Positions 10,359 to 22,902 of a stretch of 64,000 nt of DNA are shown here, piece by piece. Origin of the DNA: Brachypodium distachyon (lineage: Eukaryota > Streptophyta > Magnoliopsida > Poales > Poaceae); assembly GCF_000005505.3 (NCBI RefSeq), contig NC_016135.3, positions 5,659,501 through 5,723,500 on the forward strand, given 5' to 3'. Below the pieces are notes generated by a model, which saw only the letters and a program-made list of their open reading frames with translations, made no database searches and was not told where the DNA came from. Position numbers and translations under genes: made by a program. The first letter of the stretch is position 1. Every line of letters starts with the position of its first letter.

Positions 10359-11015
10359 TGTTGAATTTAGTTAATTTCGATGAATATTTAATCTGGAAAA
10401 ACAATGTGTAAAACATGTAGCATATTATATCATGCAAACTAGATAAATTAAATAGCAACGCACAGCAATAAAATTCATCTAATTTTATGGCATGAACAAT
10501 AAAACAACTAATCAAAATCAACAAGAAAGAGAAGATTACGTACGGTACTGTACTCTTTTCTTTTGTTTGTTTGTTGAGGTCGGTGACGAATCCGGCGGCG
10601 TCGATGTTCACGCCGGCAGCAGCAACAACCTTGGCTATCTCCTAGGCAGCGGCCAACGCCTGCGCTTGCGCCTGTGCAGCAGCAGTTGCCTGGGTTTGGA
10701 GTTGGGCGGCCTGCTGCTGTGCTTTGAGTTGTGCAGCATGTTGCTGCTGAGCTAGAGCGGCAGCCTGAGCCGCAGGATCTCCGAGCTCGTCAGCCATTGG
10801 TGATGAAGGTGCCGACGAAACAGGGACGTGAAGAAGCGAGCAGTCGCGTGAGAACGCTCCCCAAAAACCTTATCGACCGTCTCCCGGGCAGGATCTCGAA
10901 GGTCGGGGTTTCGGAGGCCTGCTCTCCCGGCGATCTGTGCACGCAGTCGACGAGATGGAGTAACAGTTGGCGGCGAACAGCAAGATTGTATCGTGGGCGT
11001 GACGGCTAGGGTTGT
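10359..11015 (-). mobile_element. C2 3' LTR, distal part
   Basis: Matches 25226-25835 of the 5' LTR, including the Ala/Gln-rich ORF (MADELGDPAAQAAALAQQQ at about 10797, minus) and the splice-like GTACGTAATC. It ends with GTTGT (11011-11015), duplicated at 20309-20313 by the C1 insertion. Confidence 0.85.
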
Positions 11016-12358
11016 TGTGAGATCAAGATAGGCAATCAGAGGGGGGTGAATGATTGCACGGAAGCAAATTAAAACTTTTTCTGAAAGATCAAACCCTAAA
11101 TCACCTTTCTGTCCCTGATAGTAAAACAGCCGTAACTTTTGATTTGATGAATGAAAAAATACGTATGAGTATGCAAAAGAAAGGTATTGAAATTATCTAA
11201 CCAACGCAATAAGAATCAGCTCAATTGGACTTACCAATCAAAAGATATGATCAAATCAGTAACAGCCGACAGAAAGTTACGAGAATTAATCTATAACGAT
11301 TTCGAGGAATAACAAAAAAGATGAATTAATCGCAATCTTCTCTTGATCTCGTGATAAATCTACAGCAAAGTATTATGAACTTGTGATGAACCTGCACCAA
11401 AGTGTTAGAAAGATCTAGCACGAAGATTTCACGAAGATCCGAGAAGAACAGAAATGACACCGCCAACAAATCTCTTTATTGCAACGATGTCGATCGATTA
11501 CAAAAGATGCAACCACGCATCCAAGAACTCTCCAAGAATTGATCTAGATCCAAAGTTCTGAGTTCCCTCACGTCTTTTCTAAAACCCTAGTTAGGATGCC
11601 CTCTATTTATAAGGGAAAATTCGCGACCCTAAACCGAGTCCGAATCCAACACAAACTGCTCTGTCCCGGTCGTTATTCTGCCTGTGGTGCCCACAGACGA
11701 CCTCAGATTGAGATGACTCCGAAAGCAAAGTTGTTCGTCTCGACGACGCGCACAACTTTCATGTAGACCACTTTCCCATACGATGCCATCTTGATGACTA
11801 TACTGTTTAATCTTTAAACAACTCTCATCCAGCCACGGCTGGACCTACATATCTTCACGTCGATGCCACTCCATGCCATCAACTTTTCTTGTGATGTCTT
11901 CAAAACTCGACCATCACGTATCAAATATCTCCAATACCATACATATCCGGTATAAACAACGTACGACAAACCGGTACCCTCCCGGATCATCGTAGGCTTC
12001 ACTTCCATTGTTCCTTCGCAGGAACGTCCTGCATGACCTAGATCCTCGACTTCATCTTCTCCCAAGATTCGTCCCTCGATCCCGTCATCGACCACGTTTC
12101 TCTAGCTCCGGTAACACCTGAAAGCGAACACACAAATAACTAGTACGAGCACAAGTTCAGGACTTGACTCAGGGTAAGTTTCCCACAACTCACGCCATGT
12201 TTTCACATAAGAAACTAATGGATCAGCACACCACTAGCAAAGCACTAAGTGCAAACAAGATACATGTCATCACATAAATATCCATATTATCCAAAGTATC
12301 CACATCAATGTTTCATCTAAAACACATGCCAATGTTACACATCACATATGATTTCACA
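11016..12358 (-). mobile_element. C1 3' LTR
   Basis: 1343 bp, starting TGTGAAATCATATGTGATG on the minus strand at 12358 and ending GATCTCACA at 11016. A minus-strand TATA box (TATAAATA) is at 11604-11611. The purine-rich CAAGAGGAGAT just upstream of 12358 (minus) is the polypurine tract. Confidence 0.9.
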
Positions 12359-13485
12359 ATCTCCTCTTGATGAAAACATTGGCAACATCTCGTTAACAAC
12401 ACTAGACATTGAACATTGATTGGCATACACATTCACTTAACTCTCAAATTTTCAAGGTTTTGAAAAGAAAATGAAAAACATCAAAAATTTGGAGAAACAC
12501 CAATAAAGGTAAAATATGGTATGTATATGTGTTGAAATCTCTCCCCCTTTGACAATGAATTTCATCAAAACCACACAAAAATATTTCCCCCGCTTCAAAA
12601 AAAATTTCTTTAAACGAAAAGCGATTATTTTTCTTTCTTGTAATGAGCATTATGAAACATCATGAACATGATAATTGTGCATCCAAGTCATGTAAAAAGT
12701 AGTTGTACTCGACATATATATAAGTATGATGTAATCTACACATGACTAACAATCAAGTATTGTTACGATTTATTGCAAGACATGGTCTCCCCTTGTCAAC
12801 TACATCAATACTTAAATACAAAATAGCTTGCAGCACATTACATTAAACATAGCATTTTATAAAAGCATAATATTTATTTTCATTGAATTTATATACCAAG
12901 TCAATTCAACCTTGTCAAGCCTATATTTAAAACACCATGCCAAGCCTATGTCCAAAGTGCAATGATTAGCAATCAGAAGCTTAAGACAAATGGTAAGCAA
13001 TCAGAAGTTTAAGACAAAGGTTTCAATAAACACAGCAACTTCCAAGTTCATACCAAAGTGCAATGGTAAGCAGTCTCGTGAAGATGTAGTGCGACATTGG
13101 CATATTTATTTAGTAAAAATTGCTTGACACCACGTGTCTTTGTATATTTGGAACCTTGATACCATTATTTTTTCATCATTGCTAGTAATTAAGTATCCAA
13201 GACCAAAATAGCTAACAAAGTTTAACCATGACAAAATTATCATTGCCGGTAATTTAGTTCAAGTTATCGTTCGTATTAGAAGTCATGTGATAGACTATTT
13301 CATACGAGCATACATATAAAATGACAATGTCCTCAAAACATAAACGTGGTTGCAAAAATGTCATTTCAGGATGGAATACAATGCTCATTACTTTTTCAGA
13401 TTTTTAATTTATTAAAGATAAAAGAATGAAAAAGAAGCAACTGAAAAGATATTTTACATATCATACACGAAGAACAAACTCCCCC
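12359..13485 (-). other. C1 3' untranslated region between pol and LTR
   Basis: About 1.1 kb of AT-rich sequence. Members of this lineage can carry an extra ORF here. I see only a 68-codon ORF (12650-12444, minus) with no recognisable feature, so I record none. Confidence 0.6.
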
Positions 13486-15095
13486 TCAAACCATCCCGTA
13501 TGGTTTGATTACTCCAAGTTCACCTCGAAGAAAAGCAAACCGAGAAGAATCCAATGGTTTAGTAAAAATGTCTGCCAATTGACGTTCGGTATCTATAAAG
13601 TTGAGCACAACATTTTCTTTTTCAACATGATCTCTAAGAAAATGATATCTTATATCTATGTGCTTAGTTCTAGAATGTTGCACGGGTTTTTGGCAATACA
13701 TATAGCACTAGTGTTATCACAATAAAGTGGTACACTTTCTAAAATAACCCCATAATTTTTCATTGTAGCTATTATCCATAAAATCTGTGAGTAACAGCAA
13801 GCAGCAGCTACATATTCACTTTCAGCAATAGACTGTGCAACAGAACTTTGTTTCTTAGAAGACCAAAGTACTAAAGAATCACCCAAAAATAAGCATGTAC
13901 CAGATGTACTCTTTCTATCAATTCTACAACCTCCAAAATCAGCATCCGAAAATGCACGCAATATAATACTAAAGGAAGCAGAAAGCCAAATGCCAAAAGA
14001 TTGGGTGCCATGTAGATACCTGAAAATTCTCTTGACAGCTTGTAAATGTGATGTTCGTGGGGAAGCTTGAAACCGTGCACACAAGCATACAGAAAATTGT
14101 ATATCCGGTCTAGAGGCAGCAAGATAAAGAAGTGAACCAATCATACTCCTGTACATCTTTTGGTCAACAGGTTCACTATCCTCATCAAGATCAAGCGATG
14201 TCGTAGATCTCATTGGTGTCATAATAGGCTTGCAGTTTTCCATCCCAAAACGTCGTAGTAGATCATTCGTATACTTACTTTGATGTACAAAGGTGCCCTC
14301 CTTTGTTTGCTTGATTTGCAACCCTAAAAAGTAAGTAAGTTTGCCCATCATGCTCATCTCAAATTCCCTGCTCATAGTTTCTGAAAATTCTGACACCAAA
14401 GCATGAGAGGCACACCCAAAGATAATATCATCAACATAAACTTGTACGAAGAGTTGATCATTGCCATGCTTGAGTACAAATAAGGTTTTATCAACATTTC
14501 CCATGGTAAACCCCTTTTCAAGTAAAAAAAAATTTAACCGATCATACCATGCACGTGGGGCTTGTTTTAAACCATACAAAGCCTTTGAGACTTTATAAAC
14601 ATGGTTTGGGAAATTTGGATTCTCAAAACCCGGTGGTTGCTTAACATAAACCTCCTCATCAATGAAGCCATTGAGAAAAGCACTTTTAACATCCATTTGA
14701 TAAAGCTTGAAACTTTTAGATGCAGCAAATGCCAATAAAATTCTTATAGCTTCTAATCTAGCAGCAGGGACAAAAGTTTCATCAAAATCAAGACCCTCAA
14801 TTTGAGTAAAACCTTGAGCAACCAACCTACCCTTGTTGCGAGCAATAACACCATCCTCACTTTGTTTGTTTTTAAAAACCCAACGTGTACCAATAAGGGT
14901 ATGACCTAGAGGTGGTGAAACAAGAGTCCAAACTTGGTTACGCTCAAAATTTTCTAATTCCTCATGCATGGCATTGATCCACGATTCATTAGTAAATGCA
15001 TGAGATATATCTTTGGACTCAAAAGAAGCAACAAATGCAGAACGATTGTGAGAGTTAGAATTGATAAACCTTGATCGTGTGACTCTCTCAGTCAT
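13486..15095 (-). pseudogene. C1 reverse transcriptase and RNase H
   Basis: From 15095 (minus) the frame reads the RVT_2 core (WVFKNKQSEDGVIARNKGRL, FDETFVPAARLEAIR, KLYQMDVKSAFLNG, ALYGLKQAPRAWYDRL) with the catalytic YVDDIIFG. RNase H follows (FSDADFGG, AESEYVAAA, CDNTSAI). A one-base frameshift near 13690 moves the C-terminus (SRTKHIDIRYHFLRDH, ADIFTKPL) to another frame ending at 13486. RT and RNase H active-site residues are intact, so damage is limited to the shift. It is the 3' half of the C1 polyprotein. Confidence 0.9.
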
Positions 15096-15213
15096 GCTTC
15101 CAATAATCTGTTCAGGAGGGTGCCTCTTTTGAATGTGTCGGGGTGCTGAAATATTTGACTCAGCAGTTTGCTCAACCCCAGCTTGAGTATTCGAGGTAGT
15201 CTCCTGAGGGTGA

Positions 15214-16637
15214 TCAGCTGTAGCAGCAGTAGTAGGTAGGTGTAGGAACAGCTACAGATGGTGCATGGACAGCAGGGGGCACGCCATCCTCCTCATCATC
15301 TTCATCATCTAAAAATATTCCCTCCCCCTGAACATATGTTCCTGCATTAGAAACAAGAGGACTAGAGCCAGAACTAGCCTCATCAAAAGTCACTTCACTG
15401 GTTTCCATTAGTCGGTTAGTCTCGTAAACATAAACACGGTAACCACGTGAATGAGCAGGATATCCAAGAAACATGCCATCATATGATTTAGACTCAAACT
15501 TATCTAGATTGCCAGATTTAAGAACAAAACATTTGCATCCAAAAACTCTTAGGTGAGATATAACAGGTTTACGTCCAAATCGTAGTTCATATGGCGTTTT
15601 ACCAATTTTGGCACACGATTTGAAACATAACAACTAGTAGATATAGCTTCAGCCCGAAACTTTCTAGGAGTAGAAAATTCATCAAGCATAGTACGGGCCA
15701 TCTCAACTAGAGTTCGATTCTTACGCTCCACTACACCATTTTGTTGTGGTACATAAGGTGCAGAAAATTGATGTTCAATGACAAGTTCATCGCAAAACTG
15801 ATTAAAATATGAATTCTTAAATTCAGTTCCATTATCACTCCTGATAGTTTTCAAAGATCCTGGGTGCTCAACACTTAATCTATTCACAACACTCTTTAAA
15901 TGACTAAAAGCCTCATCCTTAGATGCCATAAAATAAATCCAAGAATATCTTGAATAATCATCAACAATCACCAGAACATACCACTTACCACCAAAAGATT
16001 GTACTCTTGATGGACCAACTGTATCAAGGTGTAGAAGCTGTCCTAGAGCATCAGTCATGACACCAGTAATGCGTGCATGAGAACCTGCAACCATCTTAAC
16101 ATGTCTACACGAAGAGCATACAACATGTTTTTCCTTCTTAAGTTTAGGCAAACCATTTAAGACATTCATAACACTAATGCGAGTAAGATGATCAAAACCA
16201 ATATGCCCAAGTCTACGATGCCAAAATAATAAATCTGTAGATGTGTTGGCAACTAGACACCTAAATTTTGCATTTGAAGCAGCATGAAAATCAGCCTTAA
16301 AAACTTTTCCAAAGCGTGATATATCAAAAACAAGATCACCCGAAGCATCTAAAACTTTGCAAGCACTCTTCTTGAAAGATACTTCAAGATCCTCATCAAT
16401 CATTTGTGAAACCGACAATAAGTTGTATTTTAGATTTTCAACCAAAGCAACATCTTTGAACACAAAATTGTCGGTTACCTTTACTATACTTTTCCCAACA
16501 ACAGTAGAGGTAGAAGCATCTCCATAGGTTACACTTTCAGCCCGAGATGCACGTTTGAGGAAGGAGAACCAATTTTTATCACCGGTCATGTGACGAGAAC
16601 AACCGGAGTCCACTAGCCATATGTTCTCCTTCCTCAC
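15214..16637 (-). pseudogene. C1 protease and integrase
   Basis: The minus-strand frame starts near the protease active site (WLVDSGCSRHMTGD). It passes the GAG-pre-integrase HHCC zinc site (FWHRRLGHIGFDHL...CSSCRH) and the integrase core with its three acidic residues (LHLDTVGP, IRSDNGTEF, NGVVERKNRT). A frameshift near 15620 moves the C-terminal part (KTPYELRFGRKP, LRVFGCKCF, FLGYPAHSRGY) to another frame. An acidic linker follows towards RT. Between this block and gag (16638-16927) the second zinc knuckle is out of frame. Confidence 0.88.
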
Positions 16638-16927
16638 GCGAAGTGCCTACAAACAAACACATGCCGAGATCTCAGTACTGGGGTTAGATAAAAAGCTTTT
16701 AGGTATCCAGTACTGAGATACACGACGAGTAGGCAGAGCACGAGTTTCCTTATACATTGGGACAGATTGTACATGCCTCGTGCAAGTGGAAACGGAAGGT
16801 AAAACATTCACCCTAGGCACATAACGGGGAGTAGTAGTTTTATCATAAGCATAATGTGCCTTGAAGGAATTAGATCTAGCTTGTTTTCTTTCCTTTTTAA
16901 TTACTCTAGCTAGTCTAAAACAAGAAC

Positions 16928-18896
16928 CTATAGCATGTCCAGGTTTATTACAATAAATGCAAGTGTACCTACTTCCAGTTTAGCATGTGATGTATGACCT
17001 ACATTTGCACTTGTTGAAGTATCATTAGACATGATGCCAGCTGATCTAAAAATCACATTGGTTGGCTTGTCAGTTGTTTCAAAAATTCCATTACCTAGTG
17101 ACTTAACTATAGTGGGTGGATTAGCAATAAAATGAGCATATGCATTAAAACCAAGTCCGATCTTGTTCTTACTCACTTTAGACTTATCTAATATCATATT
17201 CACATTTTTGTACCCACTAGAAAATTTCTGCAAAGATGCTTGTAAATAATTAACTTGGTGAGACAGGGCAATACAATTATCACAAGCACTATCCATGATT
17301 TGTTTTTCACTTTTACAATTAGCGCACAAAGAAACCTCATGGATGTGTAAAGCATTTTCAACATGAGAAACCCTAGCATTTGCATCTTTGAACTTCAATT
17401 CAAGAATATGACAATTATTACAAGAAATTGAATCTGTCAAATCAGAAGCATCCATGCTAGCATCATTAATTTGTTTACGTTTATGCACAATAGGTTTCTC
17501 ATTGTTTTCTAATGCAACTCTAAGCTTATCAAGAGTATCATCATGAAGAGAACGCAAAGAGGTAAGCTCAAAATATATAGAATCACAAGACTTGCAGGAA
17601 TAATCATCAGGAATCATAGACTTAAGTTTAGTAATTTCAGAATTCAAGGATGCAATTTTCAAGTCATATTTTTTAATTCTTTTAGTAGCATGATCAAGCA
17701 AGGAACTCAATTTACTAGCACTTTTAAGTAATTCATCATAAGAGAGTTCTGCCTCATTGTTGCTGTCACTGTCGTAGTCGTCACAGGAGGTAGCACTCTT
17801 CTTGCTAGCCATAAGACACATCCCATTAATGTCGCGCTTGCCTTTGGACGCATCATCTTCATCAGACTCGATATCCACATCACTCAAGCATGGTTTCACC
17901 ATATTCATTGATTACAGAGAAAATACTGTGAGCCACCGCTCGAGCAAAGTCGCCCCTCTTTTTATTCTTGATGTTGAAGGGGCGCTTCTTCTTCTTGTCC
18001 TCCCCATTTTCTTCTTTCGCCATCTTGGATAAGAATTTAGGACAATTTTGGCGAAAGTGATTTGGATCACCACATTCAAAGCACCTTGGAGCATTGTTCC
18101 CACCTCTCTTCCTTGAACGAACATTTTGCAAGGCACGTGTAAAACGAGAGGTGAGGAGTGCCAATTCTTCCTCTGGGTATTGCTCTAGCTGTTCATCAGT
18201 TAGTTGAGACAAAGAAGACAGAGCATAGCAATATGTAGAAGTACCATCATTAGAGCTGCCAGGCTTAGTAACAAGTGCAATTGATTTGAAACCGGTTCTC
18301 CTAGCAAGAATATCTAATTCATGAGTTTTCAATTTTGAGTACAGAATATCAAGTGTAAGTGTGCTCATGACAGTAGATTCTCTAATAGATGTAACTTTCA
18401 TCTCCCATATGGACATATCTAATGCACTCAAAAGTTGCCTAGAAGCCTCAGCATCAGTATAAGTAACACCTAATGCACGTAAGTTGCTGAGAATCTTATT
18501 AAAGCGTGCAAAGAATTTATCCAAAGATTCACCTATATTCATCTCAAATCTCATGTACTCCTTTTTGTACATGTCCTGACGCCTCCTTGACAGAGTTTGA
18601 TCCTTCATGATAACTACAAATGCGTTCCATACCTCATGATCGGATGCAAGGTGAGCGACACGGTCGAAGTCACTTCGTTGTAGACCTTGGATGATATAGT
18701 TCCTCGCCTTGTAGTTGTTCTCCACGTGGACCAAATTTGTTGGTGTGATCGCATTGTCCGCGGGAAGCTCATAGGGCTTGGCGACCTTCTCCCATATGGC
18801 GTAGCTTTGTGCCATGATGTATGCCTTCATCTCCGCCTACCAAAACTGAAAATCAACACCATCGAACAGACAGGATTTGGTAGAATACCTATCCAT
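16928..18896 (-). pseudogene. C1 gag
   Basis: The likely start is at 18896 (MDRYSTKSCLFDGVDFQFW), but a TAG follows at about 18838; a second in-frame ATG lies at 18830. The UBN2-type capsid region (IIQGLQRSDFDRVAHL, EYMRFEMNIGESLDKF) leads to a CCHC knuckle (CFECGDPNHFRQNC at about 18060). A frameshift near 17890 leads into a long C-terminal region rich in heptads and paired cysteines (CKSCDSIYFE, CNNCHILELKF, CANCKSEK). A second knuckle, CIYCNKPGHAIGSC at about 16940, lies in another frame. The long coiled tail is typical of SIRE-type gags. Confidence 0.85.
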
Positions 18897-18942
18897 ATCT
18901 AGCAAGTCTAATCAACCGGTTAAGATAGATTAGAGAGACCTT

Positions 18943-18954
18943 GCTCTGATACCA
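18943..18954 (-). promoter_or_regulatory. C1 primer-binding site
   Basis: TGGTATCAGAGC on the minus strand, complementary to the 3' end of initiator tRNA-Met, 2 nt inside the 5' LTR boundary at 18957. Confidence 0.9.
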
Positions 18955-18956
18955 AT

Positions 18957-20308
18957 TGTGAGATCGAGATAGGCAATCAGAGGGGGGGGGGGGGTTGAAT
19001 GATTGCGCGGAAGCAAATTAAAACTTTTCCCGAAAAATCAAATCCTAAATCACCGTTCTGTCCGTGATAGTAAAACAACCGTAACTTTTGATTGGATGAA
19101 CGAAAAAATACGTATGAGTATGCAAAAGAAAGGTATTGAAATTATCTAACCAACTCAATAAGAATAAGCTCAATTGGACGTACCAATCAAAAGATATGAT
19201 GAAATCAGTAACAGCCGACAGAATGTTACGAGAATTAATCTATAATCGATTTCAAGGAATAACAAGAAAGATAAATTAATCGCAATCTTCTCTTGATCTC
19301 GTGATAAACCTGCAGCAAAGTATTATGAACTTGTGATGAACCTGCACCAAATTGTTAGAAAGATCTAACACGAAGATTTCCCGAAGATCCGAGAAGAACA
19401 AAGATGACACCGCCAACGAATTTTTTTATTGCAACGATGTCGATCGATTACAAAAGATGCAACCATGCATTCAAGAACTCTCCAAGAATTTATCTAGATC
19501 CAAAGCTCTGAGTTCCCTCACGTCCTTTCTAAAACCGTAGTTAGGATGCCCTCTATTTATAAGGGAAAATTCGCGACCCTAAACCGAGTTCGAATCCAAC
19601 ATGAACTCCTATGTCCCGGTCGTTATTCTGTCCGTGGGGCCCACAGAAGACATCGGATTGACATGACTCCAAAAGCAAAGTTGTTCGACTCGACGACGCG
19701 CACAACTTTTATGTAGATCACTTTTCCATCCGACGCCATCTTGATGACTCTACTGTTTAATCTTTAAACAGCTCTCATCCAGCCACGGCTGGACCTACAT
19801 ATCTTCACGTCGATGCCACTCCATGCCATCAACTCTTCTTGTGATGTCTTCAAAACTCGACCATCACGTATCGAATATCTCCAATACCGTACATATCCAG
19901 TATAAACAACGTACGACAAACCGGTGCCCTCCCGGATCATCGTAGCCTTCACTTCATTGTTTTCTTCGCACGAACGTGCCGCATGACCATGATCCTCGAC
20001 CTCAGCTTCTCCCAAGCTTTGTCCCTCGATCCCGTCATCGACCACGTTCCTCTAGCTCCGACAACACCTGAAAGCGAACACACAAATAAGCAGTACGAGC
20101 ACAAGTCCAGGACTTGACTCAGGGTAAGTTCCACACAACTCACGCCATGTTTTCACATAAGAAACTAATGGATCAGCACAGCACTAGCAAAGCACTAAGT
20201 CCAAACAAGATACATGTCATCACATAAATATCCATATTATCCAAAGTATCCACATCAATGTTTCGTCTAAAACACTTACCAATGTTACACATCACATATG
20301 ATTTCACA
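18957..20308 (-). mobile_element. C1 5' LTR
   Basis: 1352 bp, the partner of 11016-12358 with scattered substitutions and a longer G-run at 18982-18993. A minus-strand TATA box is at 19554-19561. GTTGT follows at 20309-20313. Confidence 0.9.
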
Positions 20309-20313
20309 GTTGT

Positions 20314-20718
20314 GGCGTCGTCCGTCCGGAGGCCACGGTCGTCTTATTATATAGGCACGCAGGCGGACTTCGGTTCGGTTTAGGAAACCAAAGCCGACTC
20401 TGCAAGCCAAAAAGATAAGCACGACCCGGCCCCGCACCGACTCGGCACGGCTCGAACTCGAACTCGAAATCGATCCATGAAACGCGTGGCGTGGCGTGGC
20501 GAGGCGAGGGGAGGAGGAGGAGGAGCGCGTGTGGGGATTTCCCTTGCTCACTTGCTCAACAGGTGAGAACCAACATACCTTATATATTGGTCAAACTCCC
20601 CCAAAACTAGTAAGGTGGGACTATTCCCACTTCCTCATCCCACTCCATGAATGGGCTTTTGAGATTTTTCAGGAATTAATTTCAGATTGGGCCTTGGGCC
20701 TAACCCAAAATTCCAACA
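20314..20718 (-). mobile_element. C2 3' LTR, proximal part
   Basis: Starts TTGGAATTTTGGGTTAGG after the purine-rich tract GATATTGTGAGGGA and carries AATATATAAGG as a TATA box near 20580. It resumes at 11015 on the other side of C1. Confidence 0.85.
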
Positions 20719-21251
20719 ATCCCTCACAATATCTCATAAGCACATAAAATTGCCGTTGATCCAAAATTCTGTTTTTGATATACCAGCGTTTCAGTGAAGA
20801 CCGGTTAAGGTTGAACATCCACCTAAACAAATAGCTTCATTAACGCACAACTGAACAATCCACAAACCTTAAATTGTCAGTTTTCTGTGTTAGAGCTTCG
20901 CTAAATTGTTGTCTGGTACTGGCCTGCCGAATGCTACCCCGCGGTGTGGAGCATATAAGTCATTCTCCAGGCCTTTTCATGAGCTTACTAGAAACCACCC
21001 AAATCTCATAAACTGCGACCAACAGTCAGGCTCATATAGGTGTGTTGTTTAGAGACTACTCTGTACGACAGTATCTCACTTGCAAATTAATGCAACGCGT
21101 TAGAACACATTAAGTTAAACAACCTACCATTCAGTACACGAGAGTAATGCATCGTCAACGGAGTGGGATAAAGAATGTACACTCTCCTCAGTTATCCAAT
21201 GACTTGTTTCCCAGGTCCTAATTCACGGGATCTCCGATCACATAGGTTGGT
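20719..21251 (-). other. C2 3' untranslated region
   Basis: Non-coding stretch between the RNase H end (21252) and the 3' LTR. A GAGATATTGTGAGGGA purine tract lies at its end. No other feature is seen. Confidence 0.6.
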
Positions 21252-22898
21252 TTACCGCCATGGTAACTCACGGAGTCGCAACCCCATCTCCCTTGATGCA
21301 GATTCTATCACATTCCTTGATAGACCCTTTGTAAAGGGATTTGCCAGATTTTTAGCCGTTGGTATATATCCCAATGCTATTATTCCGGAATTTCTCATTG
21401 CTCTGACAGATTTCAGACGTCTCCTGACGTGTCTTGATGACTTCATGTTATCTTTAGAACTGTTCACTTTGACTATCACAGTTTGATTGTCACAGTTCAT
21501 AAGAATCGCCGGTATTGGTTTTTCAACAATCGGCAAGTCCATCAAGAGCTCACGAAGCCAGTCGTTTTCAACCGTGGATGTATCTAATGCTGAAAGTTCT
21601 GCTTCCATTGTTAATCTGGTTAAGATCGTTTGCTTGCAAGACTTCCATGAAACAGCACCCCCTCCAAGTGTGAACACATATCCACTCGTGGCCTTTAGCA
21701 CATCAACATCAGATATCCAGTTTGAATCACTATAACCCTCAAGTAGCTTGGGGTACCCAGTATAGTGTATACCATAGCTCATTGTGCCCTTTAAATAGCG
21801 CATGACCCTCTTGAGTGCACTCCAATGATCATCTCCCAGATTTTTATTGAACCGACTCAGTTTGCTCATAGCAAAAGAGATGTCAGGTCTAGTTGCGCTA
21901 GCCAAATACATGAGCGAACCAATAATCTGAGAATATCTCAGTTGGTCTGTTCCAATTCTGTGATTCTTTCGAAGCAGAACGCTTGGATCATAAGGAGTTG
22001 GAGAAGGTTTACAATCAGCATAGCCGACTCAAGATCTTCTCCACATAGTGAGATTGCAACAAAGTGATCTCACTATTGTCGCCTCTCACAAGTTTGATGT
22101 TCAGAATAACATCAGCTACACCAAGGTCTTTCATGTTAAAGCACTTCGACAAGAAAGTCTTGACCTCTTCAATCACTTTGAGGTTAGTCCCAAATATTAG
22201 TATGTCATCGACATACAAACAAAGTATAACTCCCTCACCCCCACCATGGCGGTAGTATACACATTTGTCTGCTTTGTTTACAATAAAGCCGACAGATGTT
22301 AAAGTTTTGTCAAACTTCTCATGCCATTGCTTAGGAGCTTGTTTCAGGCCATATAGAGACTTTAATAACTTACACACTTTGCCTTCATGACCCTTTATTA
22401 CAAATCCATCTGGCTGGTTCATGTAAATTTCCTCGTCCAACTCTCCGTTAACGTCCATTGAATGGACGATCAGACCATATGAGGCGGCCAGTGATAGTAA
22501 TAGTCTGATTGTGGTCAATCGAGCTACAAGTGAGTAAGTATCAATGAAATCTTCCCCTTCTTTCTGGGTAAAACCCTTGGCCACAAGCCGTGCCTTGTAC
22601 TTCTCAATAGTACCATTAGGCCTAAGCTTTTTCTTGAATATCCACATGCATCCTACAGGTTTGCATCCGTACGGACGGTCAACGACATCCCAAGTACCAT
22701 TAGCCATGATAGAATCCATCTCACTACGAATGGCTTCCTTCCAATAGTCTGCATCCGGAGATGCAAAGGTCTCATTAATGGTTGTAGGGGTGTCATCCAC
22801 AAGGTACACAATGAAATCATCACCAAAGGATTTAGCAATCTTTTGTCGCTTACCCCTAATAGGGGCTTCATTGTCATACTCCTCAGGAATCTCATCAA
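21252..22898 (-). pseudogene. C2 reverse transcriptase and RNase H
   Basis: The minus strand reads YWKEAIRSEMDSI, WIFKKKLRPNGTIEKYKARL, LYGLKQAPKQWHEKF, the catalytic YVDDILIFG, TRPDISFAMSKLSRF and RNase H (GYSDSNWISDVD, MEAELSALDT, MNCDNQTVI, ANPFTKGL). Next to MDVN the family's usual KTAFL block is missing (directly GELDEEIYMNQP), a small in-frame deletion in the RT fingers/palm. A frame break near 22015 separates RT from RNase H. RNase H acidic residues are present. Confidence 0.88.
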
Positions 22899-22902
22899 GT
22901 GT

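Larger units (their letters stand above)
11016..20308 (-). mobile_element. Copia element C1 (SIRE/Maximus-like), full length
   Basis: Both LTRs are present (11016-12358 and 18957-20308), with GTTGT as a perfect TSD (11011-11015 and 20309-20313). The PBS complementary to initiator tRNA-Met lies at 18943-18954. Gag has a CCHC knuckle and a long coiled C-terminal part; protease, integrase, RT and RNase H follow. In one aligned 60-bp stretch the two LTRs differ at about four positions, which suggests an insertion age of a few million years at usual grass rates (rough). It inserted into the 3' LTR of C2, so it is younger than C2. Confidence 0.92.

Noticed and set aside
12444..12650. Possible env-like or extra ORF of C1
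   Set aside because: 68 codons without signal peptide, clear membrane segment or known motif; not enough to call.
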